From contig NZ_JAXFNY010000010.1 in assembly GCF_034180645.1 (NCBI RefSeq), forward strand, positions 69,653 through 133,652: 64,000 bases of DNA, in the 5' to 3' direction. Under the pieces are notes generated by a model that worked only from the letters and a program-made list of their open reading frames with translations, did not search any database and had not been told where the DNA came from. The position numbers and the translations under genes are program-made. Positions 14,739 through 24,090 of the stretch are shown piece by piece. How positions within the stretch are numbered: the first letter of the stretch is position 1; the number at the start of each line of letters is the position of its first letter. The DNA comes from Mobiluncus sp034180645 (GTDB lineage: Bacteria > Actinomycetota > Actinomycetes > Actinomycetales > Actinomycetaceae).

Positions 14739-17069
14739 ATGGGTGAGTCTGCGAAACCGGCAAAGAACGGGAAATCTAACGCGAAACCGAAGGCAGTAAA
14801 GCCGGAACAGGGCAAACGCATTGGCATTCTCACTTCTGGTGGTGACGCTCAGGGCATGAACGCGGCGGTGCGTTCCGCGGTGCGTTCTGCCATAGTTTTA
14901 GGAGCCAAGCCGTTCGCGATACGTGAAGGCTGGTTAGGTGCGGTTCAAGGCGGGTCCTGTATTCATGAACTGACCTGGAGTGACGTGTCCAATACGATTT
15001 CCAAGGGCGGTACCATCATCGGCACCGCGCGCTGCCCGGAGTTTCGGGATTGGGAAGGGCGCCTGAAAGCCTGCGAGAACCTGGTTAAAAACGGTATTGA
15101 CCGGCTCATTTCCATCGGCGGCGACGGGTCGCTGCGAGGAACGGAAGAACTGCGCCAGGACTGGCCGAAGCTATTGGAGCAGTTGGTGAAGGAAAAGCGC
15201 CTCAGCGCCGCCGCAGCCAAAGCCCACCCGTCCTTGTGCATTGTCGGCATCGTCGGTTCTATTGACAACGACATGGCGGGCACAGACATGACAATCGGCA
15301 CCGATTCGGCCTTGAACCGCATCTTGGCGGCTCTGGATCAACTTTCGTCCACCGCCGCCTCCCACCAGCGCACCTTCGTGGTGGAAGTTATGGGACGAAA
15401 CTGCGGCTATTTAGCTTTGATGAGCGCCGTGGCGGGCGGTTCCGATTATGTACTGATTCCCGAAAATCCCCCCGCACCCGGCTGGGAAGACGATATGTGT
15501 ACGAAGCTCAGCGAAGGGCGCAAGCACGGGCGGCGCGATTCCATTGTGGTGGTGGCGGAAGGGGCAAAGGACCAGGACGGTCAGGCCATTACCGCCAACT
15601 ATGTCGCCGAGGCTATTGAACAGCGCACGGGAGAGTCTGCTCGAGTCACCATCTTGGGACACATTCAACGCGGGGGAACACCCTCGGTATATGACCGGTG
15701 GATGCCCACCCTGCTGGGGTATGCCGCGGTACAGGACGTAATTGGGGCAAAGCCGGGGGATTCGGCCAAAGTGATGGGGGTGCGCTACAACCGGATTGCC
15801 CGGCTGGACCTGACCCAGACCGTGGCGGCGACCTCGAATGTTCACGAGCTCATAAAGGCTGGAAAATATGACCAGGCTATCGCCTCGCGGGGGACTTCCT
15901 TCACCGATATGGTAGAGATTTTCCGGGTCTTGTCCACCCCGCCCTCGCTGCTGAAACCTTTGCCTCGCAAAGCGAAAAAAGTTGCCGTGATGCACGTGGG
16001 AGGTCTGGCTCCGGGGATGAACGTGGCGGCTCGGGCTGCGGTTCGTTTCGGACTGCAGCGTGGCCTGGAAGTCCTGGGTATCGAGGGGTCTTGGCAGGGG
16101 CTAATTGACGGCAAGGTTCGCAAACTGCTGTGGAAAGACGTGGAAGGCTGGGATTTCCGGGGTGGCGCGGAACTGGGAACCAAACGAGAGGTACCCACGA
16201 TAGAACAGTTCTATGCCATCGGCCGCTCGATTGAAAACCACCATATCGACGCGATGGTGCTGATTGGGGGCTACAACGCGTATCTGTCCGCCCAAGCTAT
16301 CAGCGGGGAGCTGAAGCATTATCCGGCCCTGAAAATACCGATGGTCATTGTCCCGGCATCCATCGACAACAACCTTCCGGGAGCCGAAATCTCCATCGGA
16401 GCGGACACTGCACTAAACAATGCGGTGTGGTCCATGGACCTGATGAAAGAATCGGCTGCCGCCTCAAAACGTTGTTTCATCACCGAAACTATGGGGCGCC
16501 ACTGCGGCTACCTGGCGCTGATGAGCGGAATCGCCGCCGGGGCAGAGCGAGTTTACCTTGAGGAAGAAACGATTAGCTTGGAGACGCTGGGCAAACATGC
16601 CACCGAAATGCGTGACGCGTTCGCAAAAGGCCGTCGCCTCGCCCTCGTGGTTCGCAACGAACTGGCTGGGGGACACTATGACATGCGGTTCATGGCCAAA
16701 GTGTTCAAGCAGGAGTCTCAGGGATGCTTTGACGTTCGTACTGACGCGGTGGGGTATTTGCAGCAGGGTGGGGCTCCCTCCCCCTTCGACCGGCTTCTCG
16801 CGGTGCGGCTGATGTGGGAAACTATGCGCCACCTCGATGCCGCCCTGGATTCCGGGCAGTGCGCCATTGAATATATCGGTGAGGAAAACGGTCAGATGGC
16901 GTACCACGACATTTCTCAGATGGAGAAACAAGTTGATTCAGAAAAGCGCCGTCCCATCAACCAATGGTGGATGGGCTTGCGGCCCCTGATTGAAGTGATG
17001 GCCAGCTCAAATCCGCCGGTCAAGGACTTCCCTCTGCCGGTCATTGACATGAGCGGTCCGAAGTCCTAA
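14739..17069 (+). CDS. pfkA: 6-phosphofructokinase, tandem two-domain form
   Basis: A 776-residue protein made of two PfkA-like halves, the layout of eukaryotic PFK and about twice the 320 residues of E. coli PfkA. It phosphorylates fructose 6-phosphate at the committed step of glycolysis. The N-terminal half has GILTSGGDAQGMNAAVRSAV, GGDGS (127-131) and VGSIDND with D176 and D178. Gly in GGDGS and before SIDND indicates use of ATP rather than pyrophosphate. The C-terminal half keeps the fold but reads HVGGLAPGMN, GGYNA (Y512 where the catalytic Asp sits) and SIDNN (N545), so it has probably lost catalysis and may be allosteric. Start ATG 14739, nine bases after AGGGGAG; an upstream in-frame ATG at 14706 lacks a site. 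pgi follows. Confidence 0.93.
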   Translation: MGESAKPAKNGKSNAKPKAVKPEQGKRIGILTSGGDAQGMNAAVRSAVRSAIVLGAKPFAIREGWLGAVQGGSCIHELTWSDVSNTISKGGTIIGTARCPEFRDWEGRLKACENLVKNGIDRLISIGGDGSLRGTEELRQDWPKLLEQLVKEKRLSAAAAKAHPSLCIVGIVGSIDNDMAGTDMTIGTDSALNRILAALDQLSSTAASHQRTFVVEVMGRNCGYLALMSAVAGGSDYVLIPENPPAPGWEDDMCTKLSEGRKHGRRDSIVVVAEGAKDQDGQAITANYVAEAIEQRTGESARVTILGHIQRGGTPSVYDRWMPTLLGYAAVQDVIGAKPGDSAKVMGVRYNRIARLDLTQTVAATSNVHELIKAGKYDQAIASRGTSFTDMVEIFRVLSTPPSLLKPLPRKAKKVAVMHVGGLAPGMNVAARAAVRFGLQRGLEVLGIEGSWQGLIDGKVRKLLWKDVEGWDFRGGAELGTKREVPTIEQFYAIGRSIENHHIDAMVLIGGYNAYLSAQAISGELKHYPALKIPMVIVPASIDNNLPGAEISIGADTALNNAVWSMDLMKESAAASKRCFITETMGRHCGYLALMSGIAAGAERVYLEEETISLETLGKHATEMRDAFAKGRRLALVVRNELAGGHYDMRFMAKVFKQESQGCFDVRTDAVGYLQQGGAPSPFDRLLAVRLMWETMRHLDAALDSGQCAIEYIGEENGQMAYHDISQMEKQVDSEKRRPINQWWMGLRPLIEVMASSNPPVKDFPLPVIDMSGPKS

Positions 17070-17174
17070 CTTACAGCTCTTGGTTTGGATGACCCACCAC
17101 AAAACGTGAGAACAGCAATGGAATGAGCCGCGGGAACGGTCCCGGGCAGACTATTGAACAGAAGGGATAACTCA

Positions 17175-18848
17175 ATGGAAACGAAAGACCCGACAACCCT
17201 AGCAGCGTGGAAAGACCTCAATGCAATGGCCGCAGGCTTCCACCTGGATTTGCGCAAAGCCTTTGCGGCCGACCCCGCCAGGGCAGAAAACCTCTCATTC
17301 TCTGCCGCGGATTTGCACGTGGATTTGTCAAAGAACCTGATTACCGGAGCCGTTTTTGAAAAACTATTGGAACTTTCCGCCCAAGCCGGGGTGCGTGACT
17401 TGAGCGAGGCCATGTTCAACGGCGAACGCATCAACAACACGGAAAACCGGGCTGTGTTACACACCGCGCTGCGGGCTCCCGCTGGAACCCAGCTGGTGGT
17501 AGACGGCAAGGATGTTATCGCTCAGGTACACGAGGTCTTGGGGCGAATTTACGACTTCGCCGACTCGGTGCGTGACGGGTCTTGGGTTGGGGTCAGTTCC
17601 AAACGTATCCAGACCGTGGTTAATATCGGTATTGGCGGCTCTGACCTGGGGCCTTACATGGCATACGAGGCGTTGCGGCCTTTCGTGAAGCCCGGCCTGG
17701 AATGCCGTTTTGTGTCCAACATTGACCCCACTGACATTGCGGAAAAAACCCGTGACCTGGATCCGGAAACGACCCTGTTCATCATCGCTTCCAAGACTTT
17801 CACCACCCTAGAAACCATCACTAACGCGAAAGCTGCCCGCACCTGGCTGCTGCGTAGCCTGCAGGAACGCGGTGTCATCGACAAAACCGAGGAGGCGGCG
17901 AAAGACGCTATCTCCAAGCACTTTGTGGCGGTGTCCACCGCCTTGGACAAGGTCGCGGACTTCGGCATCGACCCCCGCAACGCCTTCGGTTTTTGGAACT
18001 GGGTGGGCGGACGTTATTCCGTGGATTCCGCGGTGGGAACGTCTCTCGCGGTGGCCATCGGTCGGGAAGGCTTCGAGGAATTTTTGGCTGGTTTCCGCGC
18101 CATCGACGAGCATTTCCGCTCTACCCCGCCGGCGTCGAACGTGCCGCTACTGATGGGCTTACTGAACGTGTGGTACTCCAACTTCCTGCACGCCCAGACT
18201 CACGCGGTGTTGCCCTATTCCCAGTATCTGCATCGTTTCCCCGCCTATCTGCAGCAGCTCACGATGGAATCCAACGGGAAACGGGTGCGTCGTGACGGCA
18301 CCCTGGTCAGCTACGATACTGGCGAAGTATTCTGGGGAGAGCCCGGCACGAACGGCCAGCACGCCTTTTACCAGCTGATTCACCAGGGAACTCGGCTGAT
18401 TCCAGTCGACTTTATTGCCTTTGCCCGCCCGACTTGGGACCTCACTGACAGCGAAACCGGGAAACGTCAGCACGAACTGTTCCTGGGTAACTTCTTTGCC
18501 CAGAGCGCGGCGCTGGCTTTTGGGAAAACTCCCGATGAGGTGCGGGCGGAAGGCACGAAGGAAGAACTGGTGGCACACCGGACTTTCCCCGGCGACCGAC
18601 CCTCGACTTCCATCATGGCGCCGGCTCTCACCCCGAAAGTGCTGGGGGAGCTCATCGCCCTGTACGAAATGATTACGCTGGTAGAAGGCACAATCTGGGG
18701 TATTGACTCCTTCGACCAGTGGGGCGTGGAGCTGGGCAAGGCAATGGCCATCGATCTGGGGCCGGCCATCAGCGGAGACGCCGAGGCTTTGGCACAGACA
18801 GACGCTTCGACCCGGGGGCTGCTGGAATATTATTTCGCTCACAAGTAA
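17175..18848 (+). CDS. pgi: Glucose-6-phosphate isomerase
   Basis: A 557-residue isomerase that interconverts glucose 6-phosphate and fructose 6-phosphate. Motifs: VVNIGIGGSDLGPYMAYEAL (sugar-phosphate binding), FIIASKTFTTLET, GGRYSVDSAVG, and the active-site base region GEPGTNGQHAFYQLIHQGT. The length matches the long bacterial/eukaryotic form. Start ATG 17175 after AAGGGA. It lies 105 bp after the phosphofructokinase gene on the same strand, so the two glycolytic steps are probably co-expressed. Confidence 0.96.
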   Translation: METKDPTTLAAWKDLNAMAAGFHLDLRKAFAADPARAENLSFSAADLHVDLSKNLITGAVFEKLLELSAQAGVRDLSEAMFNGERINNTENRAVLHTALRAPAGTQLVVDGKDVIAQVHEVLGRIYDFADSVRDGSWVGVSSKRIQTVVNIGIGGSDLGPYMAYEALRPFVKPGLECRFVSNIDPTDIAEKTRDLDPETTLFIIASKTFTTLETITNAKAARTWLLRSLQERGVIDKTEEAAKDAISKHFVAVSTALDKVADFGIDPRNAFGFWNWVGGRYSVDSAVGTSLAVAIGREGFEEFLAGFRAIDEHFRSTPPASNVPLLMGLLNVWYSNFLHAQTHAVLPYSQYLHRFPAYLQQLTMESNGKRVRRDGTLVSYDTGEVFWGEPGTNGQHAFYQLIHQGTRLIPVDFIAFARPTWDLTDSETGKRQHELFLGNFFAQSAALAFGKTPDEVRAEGTKEELVAHRTFPGDRPSTSIMAPALTPKVLGELIALYEMITLVEGTIWGIDSFDQWGVELGKAMAIDLGPAISGDAEALAQTDASTRGLLEYYFAHK

Positions 18849-18972
18849 GCAGGTGAAATTCCGCGTTTTTTCAAGGCGGTCGGTTTACCCTCAGCGTGGC
18901 TTTTTGCGCTAAAGTAATGAATGCTGACGCTCAGAGTGGAAGCGTTTAACACGATACAAAGGAGTTAAATCA

Positions 18973-19959
18973 ATGGCTAAAAGTCCTGTAAATGTTACCG
19001 TCACCGGTGCTGCTGGCAATATCGGATACTCGCTGGTATTCCGTATCGCCTCCGGCGAAATGCTCGGCCCGGATCAGCCGGTTCGTATCAAAATGTTGGA
19101 AATTACCCCGGCTCTGAAGGCTGCCGAGGGCACTGCCATGGAACTGAATGACTGCGCTTTCCCTCTGTTGGATGGTATCGACATTACCGACGACCCCAAC
19201 GTGGCGTTCTCGGGCTGTAACTTTGGCCTGTTGGTCGGTTCGATGCCGCGTAAGCAGGGCATGGAACGTGCGGATTTGATCAGCGCCAACGGCGGTATTT
19301 TCGGTCCGCAAGGAAAGGCCATCAACGATAACGCCGCTGATGATGTGCGTATTTTGGTGGTGGGTAACCCGGCGAACACCAACGCGGTTATTGCCGCGGC
19401 CTCCGCCCCGGATGTTCCCGCCTCGCGTTTCAACGCCATGATGCGCCTGGATCACAACCGAGCCATGAGCCAGCTGGCTGAAAAGCTCAGCGTGCCGGTG
19501 TCCACCATCAAAAAGATGATTGTGTGGGGCAACCACTCCGCTGACCAGTACCCGGACATCTCTTTCTGTGAGGTGGACGGCAAGCCGGCGTGCGGCCTGG
19601 TCGATGAGGCTTGGTTGGACGATTACTTCGTTCCGACCGTGGCCAAGCGTGGTGCGGCCATCATTGAGGCTCGCGGCAAGTCCTCCGCTGCCTCAGCGGC
19701 TGCCGCGGCTATCGATCATATGCATTCCTGGGCTTGCGGCACTCCCGCGGGCGACTGGATCACCGCCGCTATCCCCTCAACCGGCCAGTACGGTGTTCCC
19801 GAGGGTCTTTCCTACGGCTTCCCCGTGACCTCCGACGGTAAGGAATGGACCGTTGTGGAAGGCCTCGAACTCTCGGATAAGACCAAGGCAAAGATTAAGT
19901 TCAATGCTGACAAGGCAGCCGAGGAAATCGACACCGTGAAGTCCCTGGGCATTATGTAA
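18973..19959 (+). CDS. mdh: Malate dehydrogenase (NAD)
   Basis: A 328-residue LDH/MDH-type enzyme reducing oxaloacetate to malate or the reverse. NAD-binding loop VTGAAGNIGYSLVFRIASGE, substrate arginines in GSMPRKQGMERADL and MMRLDHNRA, and the catalytic histidine in IVWGNHSADQYPD. The sequence is of the cytosolic type usual in actinobacteria. AAAGGAG lies eight bases before ATG 18973. In this organism it probably works in the reductive arm (oxaloacetate to malate, then fumarase and fumarate reductase). A terminator follows at 19978. Confidence 0.96.
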   Translation: MAKSPVNVTVTGAAGNIGYSLVFRIASGEMLGPDQPVRIKMLEITPALKAAEGTAMELNDCAFPLLDGIDITDDPNVAFSGCNFGLLVGSMPRKQGMERADLISANGGIFGPQGKAINDNAADDVRILVVGNPANTNAVIAAASAPDVPASRFNAMMRLDHNRAMSQLAEKLSVPVSTIKKMIVWGNHSADQYPDISFCEVDGKPACGLVDEAWLDDYFVPTVAKRGAAIIEARGKSSAASAAAAAIDHMHSWACGTPAGDWITAAIPSTGQYGVPEGLSYGFPVTSDGKEWTVVEGLELSDKTKAKIKFNADKAAEEIDTVKSLGIM

Positions 19960-19977
19960 ATCGTCGCCAAGATTTCT

Positions 19978-20010
19978 CAGTTTGGGAGCCAGATTCTGGC
20001 TCCCAAACTG
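19978..20010 (+). terminator. Terminator hairpin after mdh
   Basis: A 33-base perfect inverted repeat, CAGTTTGGGAGCCAGA with a 3-nt loop and the complementary arm, 19 bp after the mdh stop. The T-run is short (GTTT). Confidence 0.75.
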
Positions 20011-20065
20011 GTTTAACCACAACTCAGAATACGGTGCCCCAGAAAGCCGGGGGACAAGGGTCGCG

Positions 20066-20332
20066 TTACAGAATCGCGAAACTTTGGGGTCCCAGCTTTA
20101 GCGTGGTTCCCACCACCCGAGCCGAACCGATACTAAAACGCACCGGGCGCGCTTGTGCCAAATCATATTCGGCGGTGGCGTGCGCCGGATTGACCGCCAC
20201 AATCAGATCTTGCGTGGCATTCTCCCTTTTGAAAACAAATAAACGCTGGTTCGGCTCGGCGCTGAGGACCGTGAAAGCACTGTCAGCTGCCAAAGCTGGG
20301 AGTTCTCGCTTGCATTCCAGCACGCGCGCCAC
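20066..20332 (-). pseudogene. Remnant of a GH13 alpha-glucosidase/amylase, C-terminal domain only
   Basis: An 88-codon frame whose product (opening ARVLECKRELPALAADSAF, then RLFVFKREN and DLIVAVNPAHATAEYDL) resembles the C-terminal beta-sandwich of GH13 sugar hydrolases. The catalytic barrel is absent and an in-frame stop lies just upstream (near 20343), so only the tail remains. It sits between mdh and a sugar ABC transporter, where such an enzyme gene would be expected. The 19960-20563 gap holds otherwise only the mdh terminator and the promoter region of the transporter. Confidence 0.5.
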
Positions 20333-20563
20333 CCTGTTGCTTTAGGCCGGTGCGGGCTGCCTAGACACACTGCGGGAACGCCCTTGAGCTGACCAACATT
20401 GACCAAAAACCTCCGTCGCGTGGGTCCCCGAAGGTAAAAACATAATGTTGCGGCTCTTTTTCCTCAAGACCTGACGGAATATATGAGACAATGTTACTTG
20501 TCCCTGACGGGTGAAGATGCCCTCTGGGAATAACGACAATGAAGTTAACTGATTGGAGTTTCA

Positions 20564-21853
20564 ATGCGAAAGCTCATTGCGGCTGCGGGCGCTCTGGCCC
20601 TCGGTCTAACTATGACAGCCTGCTCTTCGGCTTCTGATGCCGGCAAGGATGGCGCAGATGCTGCGGGGGGTGCCTCTGAGGTCGGCGTGGTGACCTGGTG
20701 GGAGCAAGGCTCGGAGAAACAAGGTTTCGATGCCTTAAAGGAAGTCTTTGCGCAACAGCACCCGGATGTGGAACTGATTAAGCAGTCCGAATCCGGTGGT
20801 GGCGGCACCAACGCAAAGCAAAAGTTGGCGGCTGACTTGGCGGCAAAGAACCCGCCAGATACCTATCAGGCTCACGCTGGTGCCGAGCTTTCCTCGGATA
20901 TTGCCGCGGGATACCTGGAGGATGTTTCTGGCTTGTACGACGAGTTCAAGCTACGCGATGCTTTCCCAGCTGACCTGGTAGACCTCCTGACTGTGGATGG
21001 CAAGATTTACTCTGTCCCCTCTAACATTCACCGCGCAAACGTAGTATGGGCCAACGTTGAGGTCATGCAAAAGGCCGGCTTGGATCCCAAGGCTCCGCCG
21101 AAAGATATCAAGGGCTGGATTGCTGACATGGAGAAGCTCAAGGCTGCCGGGGTACAGTACCCGATTACGGTTGGCGCTACTTGGACCCAGCTGCAATTGC
21201 TGGAAACCGTCTTGATTTCGGACTTGGGTACCGATGCCTACAACGGCTTGATGAATGGCAAGACCGATTGGTCCGGTCCGGAAGTCAAGGCTGCTTTGGA
21301 TGATTACGCCAAGATTTTGACCTACGCCGATCCGTCCCTGCTCTCAGAGGACTGGGAACCTGCCATGAAACCGGTCATCGAAGGCAAGTCTGCCTACAAC
21401 GTGATGGGCGACTGGGCGCCTCCGGCTTGGGAGAACGCCAAGAAGGCATGGGATAAGGACTACGTGACCTTCCCGGTTCCGGGCACCGATGGCGTGTTCG
21501 ACTTCCTGGCTGACTCCTTCACTCTGCCGGTGGGCGCGAAGCACCCCGATGGCACGAAGGCTTGGTTGAATACCATTTCCTCCAAGGAAGGCCAGATTGC
21601 TTTCAACTCGGTCAAGGGTTCCATCCCGGCTCGTTCCGACCTGACCGACGAGGAACTGTCGAAGTTCTCGGATTACCAGCGTTCCGCGATGGAATCCTTC
21701 GGTAAGGACACCATCGTTTCTTCTATCGCTCACGGTGCGGCTCTGCCCCTGGCGGCCACCGAAAAGATGAAGAGCGCTCTGGGCAAGTTCAACTCCAGCA
21801 AGGACGTTGCGACTCTCCAAAGTGAGCTGGCTGCAGCGGCTGCTATGAAGTAG
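20564..21853 (+). CDS. Sugar ABC transporter substrate-binding lipoprotein
   Basis: A 429-residue extracellular receptor. Signal peptide MRKLIAAAGALALGLTMTAC with a lipobox (TMTAC) places Cys20 as the lipid-anchored first residue, followed by a Gly/Ala/Asp linker. The mature start VGVVTWWEQGSEKQGFDAL and the motif LAAKNPPDTYQAHAGAEL resemble the glucose/mannose receptors of the MalE-like CUT1 class. Glucose or another hexose is the likely ligand. It is followed by a strong hairpin and then two permease genes, the usual arrangement for making more receptor than channel. No ATPase gene is present. Confidence 0.9.
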   Translation: MRKLIAAAGALALGLTMTACSSASDAGKDGADAAGGASEVGVVTWWEQGSEKQGFDALKEVFAQQHPDVELIKQSESGGGGTNAKQKLAADLAAKNPPDTYQAHAGAELSSDIAAGYLEDVSGLYDEFKLRDAFPADLVDLLTVDGKIYSVPSNIHRANVVWANVEVMQKAGLDPKAPPKDIKGWIADMEKLKAAGVQYPITVGATWTQLQLLETVLISDLGTDAYNGLMNGKTDWSGPEVKAALDDYAKILTYADPSLLSEDWEPAMKPVIEGKSAYNVMGDWAPPAWENAKKAWDKDYVTFPVPGTDGVFDFLADSFTLPVGAKHPDGTKAWLNTISSKEGQIAFNSVKGSIPARSDLTDEELSKFSDYQRSAMESFGKDTIVSSIAHGAALPLAATEKMKSALGKFNSSKDVATLQSELAAAAAMK

Positions 21854-21872
21854 CCCTCAAACAGGCAAGTCT

Positions 21873-21917
21873 TTACGCCGGCGGGTTTTTTCATAATCAT
21901 AAAACCCGCCGGCGTAA
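21873..21917 (+). terminator. Intra-operon attenuator between receptor and permease genes
   Basis: TTACGCCGGCGGGTTTT (21873-21889) pairs with AAAACCCGCCGGCGTAA (21901-21917), a 17-bp perfect stem with T-rich and A-rich inner arms. It works as a partial terminator or mRNA 3'-end stabiliser that raises receptor over permease levels. Confidence 0.8.
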
Positions 21918-22037
21918 GGCTGAACTGGGGCGCATCAACCGACCTTGTGCAGTCGCCAGAGGCGAGCGGAGAACCTGGTGCACACCGATGCGAACCCCAA
22001 AATCTCAACCATATCGACCATAATTTAGGGGACAAAA

Positions 22038-23009
22038 ATGTCAGGCAACGCCGCCGTCAAGACACCTGAAAAGGCTAAGGCACCGATGAAGCGCAAACGA
22101 GCACGCAGCTCGAACGGGATTAAGCAGTGGGGACCCGGACTGTTACTGGTGTCGCCATCAATCATCCTCGTGGCCATTTTTGTATACGGTTTGTTAGGGT
22201 CTAACTTTTTAACGTCCCTGCAGGACAACCACTCCGCGCCGCAAGTTTCGGGGGTGCAACCGGTTAACTTTGTGGGGTTTGCAAACTTTGCGGCGTTATT
22301 TGCGGACAAGGATTTCCAGCATTCCTTAATTAACCTGCTGATGTTCACGGTAATGTTCCTGGTGGGCACGCTGTTCTTTGGGTTTCTCTGGGCATGGCTG
22401 TTGGATAAACCCATTAAAGGCGAAGGGATTTTCCGTTCCGTTTTCCTGTTCCCGATGGCGGTATCGTTCATCGCCTCCGGCGTGGTGTGGCGCTGGATGC
22501 TGAACTCCGCTCAAGATGAGAACGCCTCCGGTTTGAACCGTTTGCTCCAGATGGTTGGCCTGGGCGGACTGCAAAACGACTGGATCGCCAACCCCACCTT
22601 CGGGGTGCTGGCGGTGGGGATTCCCGCCGTGTGGCAGCTCTCGGGCTACGTCATGGCCCTGTTCCTGGCAGGATTCCGCGGGGTTCCCGACGACTTGCGG
22701 GAGGCCGGGCGTGTGGACGGCGCTAACGAATGGCAGCTGTACCGCTACATCATTTTCCCCCAGCTCGCACCCGTAGCACTCAGCGCGGTCATCATAATCG
22801 GGCATATGTCGCTGAAGTCCTTTGACTTGATTATGGCGGTCGCGGATCAGACTTTCTATCAGACCAAGGTTCCGGCCATCGATATGTATAACTTCATGAC
22901 GATTTCGGATTACTCGAACGCGGCCGCGGTCGGCACGGTTCTGTTGGTGATTGTGGCGCTGCTGGTGGTGCCCTACTTGATTCACGATGCGAAGGAGGCC
23001 AACCGATGA
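22038..23009 (+). CDS. Sugar ABC transporter permease (MalF type)
   Basis: A 323-residue inner-membrane protein with six predicted spans after a basic N-terminus (KAKAPMKRKRARSS). The EAA loop that contacts the ATPase is visible as DDLREAGRVDGANEWQLYRY. First of two permease halves; it overlaps the next gene by ATGA (23006-23009). The substrate is the same sugar bound by the upstream lipoprotein. Start ATG 22038 after an AGGGGA site. Confidence 0.9.
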   Translation: MSGNAAVKTPEKAKAPMKRKRARSSNGIKQWGPGLLLVSPSIILVAIFVYGLLGSNFLTSLQDNHSAPQVSGVQPVNFVGFANFAALFADKDFQHSLINLLMFTVMFLVGTLFFGFLWAWLLDKPIKGEGIFRSVFLFPMAVSFIASGVVWRWMLNSAQDENASGLNRLLQMVGLGGLQNDWIANPTFGVLAVGIPAVWQLSGYVMALFLAGFRGVPDDLREAGRVDGANEWQLYRYIIFPQLAPVALSAVIIIGHMSLKSFDLIMAVADQTFYQTKVPAIDMYNFMTISDYSNAAAVGTVLLVIVALLVVPYLIHDAKEANR

Positions 23010-23917
23010 GTTCCGCCGCTACAATCGACGCGGGTGCGACCGCGATTACGACAAAAAAGGTCAACTCCAACGGTTCGGTAGGAAAGAATCGTGGCGGGGT
23101 CAGCGTTGGCAAGGTCATTCGTTACGTGCTCCTGATTTTCTTCCTCGCCATGGTCCTCATGCCGGTGTACGTGCTGTTGATTACGTCTTTCAAGGGTGCG
23201 GGGGAGGCCGACCCATCCCGGACTTGGTATCTGCCTGCTGAATGGAACACCGATAACTGGGCTCGAGCCTGGGATCAGCTGCAGGGCGGGCTGTTGCGCT
23301 CGCTGATGATGGTCATTCCGTCCTCGATTATCTCGGCTATGCTCGGTTCCGCTAACGGTTTCGTCCTGTCCCGCTGGCGGTTCCCCGGAGCGAACGTGGT
23401 GTTCACCCTGATTCTGTTTGGGATGTTCATTCCTTACCAGGCCGTCATGATTCCCATGATGCGCATGGTGGTAGCGTCCCAGATTGGTTTCGGGATTCAC
23501 ACCCTGATTTTGATGCACATCATCTATGGCATCCCGATTACGACCCTAATTTTCCGTAACTATTACGAGAGCGTGCCCCGAGACCTCATCGAGGCTGCGC
23601 GTATCGACGGGGCGGGAATGCTGCGCACGTACTTTAATGTGGTGTTGCCGATTTCCATTCCGTCTTTCGTGGTGGTGCTGATTTGGCAGTTTACTTCCGC
23701 GTGGAACGACTTCCTGTTCGCACTGTTCTTTGGCGGCGGTTCCCAGCGCGGTCCGGTGACCCTGTCCCTGAACGAGCTGGCGCACGGCTCGATTATGGCT
23801 GACTACGGTGGTTCCATGGCGGGCGCCCTGATTGCCTCTGTCCCGACGCTCTTGGTCTACATCGCGCTGGGCAAGTACTTCGTCGGTGGCATGATGGCCG
23901 GCTCCGTGAAAGGGTAA
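23006..23917 (+). CDS. Sugar ABC transporter permease (MalG type)
   Basis: A 303-residue second permease half with six predicted spans. The EAA loop is PRDLIEAARIDGAGMLRTYF and the end GGMMAGSVKG is typical of CUT1 MalG-like subunits. A Gly/Ala/Thr- and Lys-rich cytosolic tail of about 35 residues precedes the first span. The start overlaps the MalF-type stop. The operon ends here without an ATP-binding subunit, which implies a shared MsiK/MsmK-like ATPase encoded elsewhere. Confidence 0.9.
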   Translation: MSSAATIDAGATAITTKKVNSNGSVGKNRGGVSVGKVIRYVLLIFFLAMVLMPVYVLLITSFKGAGEADPSRTWYLPAEWNTDNWARAWDQLQGGLLRSLMMVIPSSIISAMLGSANGFVLSRWRFPGANVVFTLILFGMFIPYQAVMIPMMRMVVASQIGFGIHTLILMHIIYGIPITTLIFRNYYESVPRDLIEAARIDGAGMLRTYFNVVLPISIPSFVVVLIWQFTSAWNDFLFALFFGGGSQRGPVTLSLNELAHGSIMADYGGSMAGALIASVPTLLVYIALGKYFVGGMMAGSVKG

Positions 23918-24090
23918 TCCGAGCCGTTTGCAGCGGTCGCGGCGTGAGTGGTTCAAAACCTGGGTCAGTGGTTCAACCGGACACCGCCCACTTCCTCGGA
24001 TGGGAATACGCTAGCGGCGGTCAGTAGAGGTAAAAATAATTGTTTCCTTGAGATGAGTTTCTTTGAAAGGGTCTAAGCGTTCGAAGGCTT

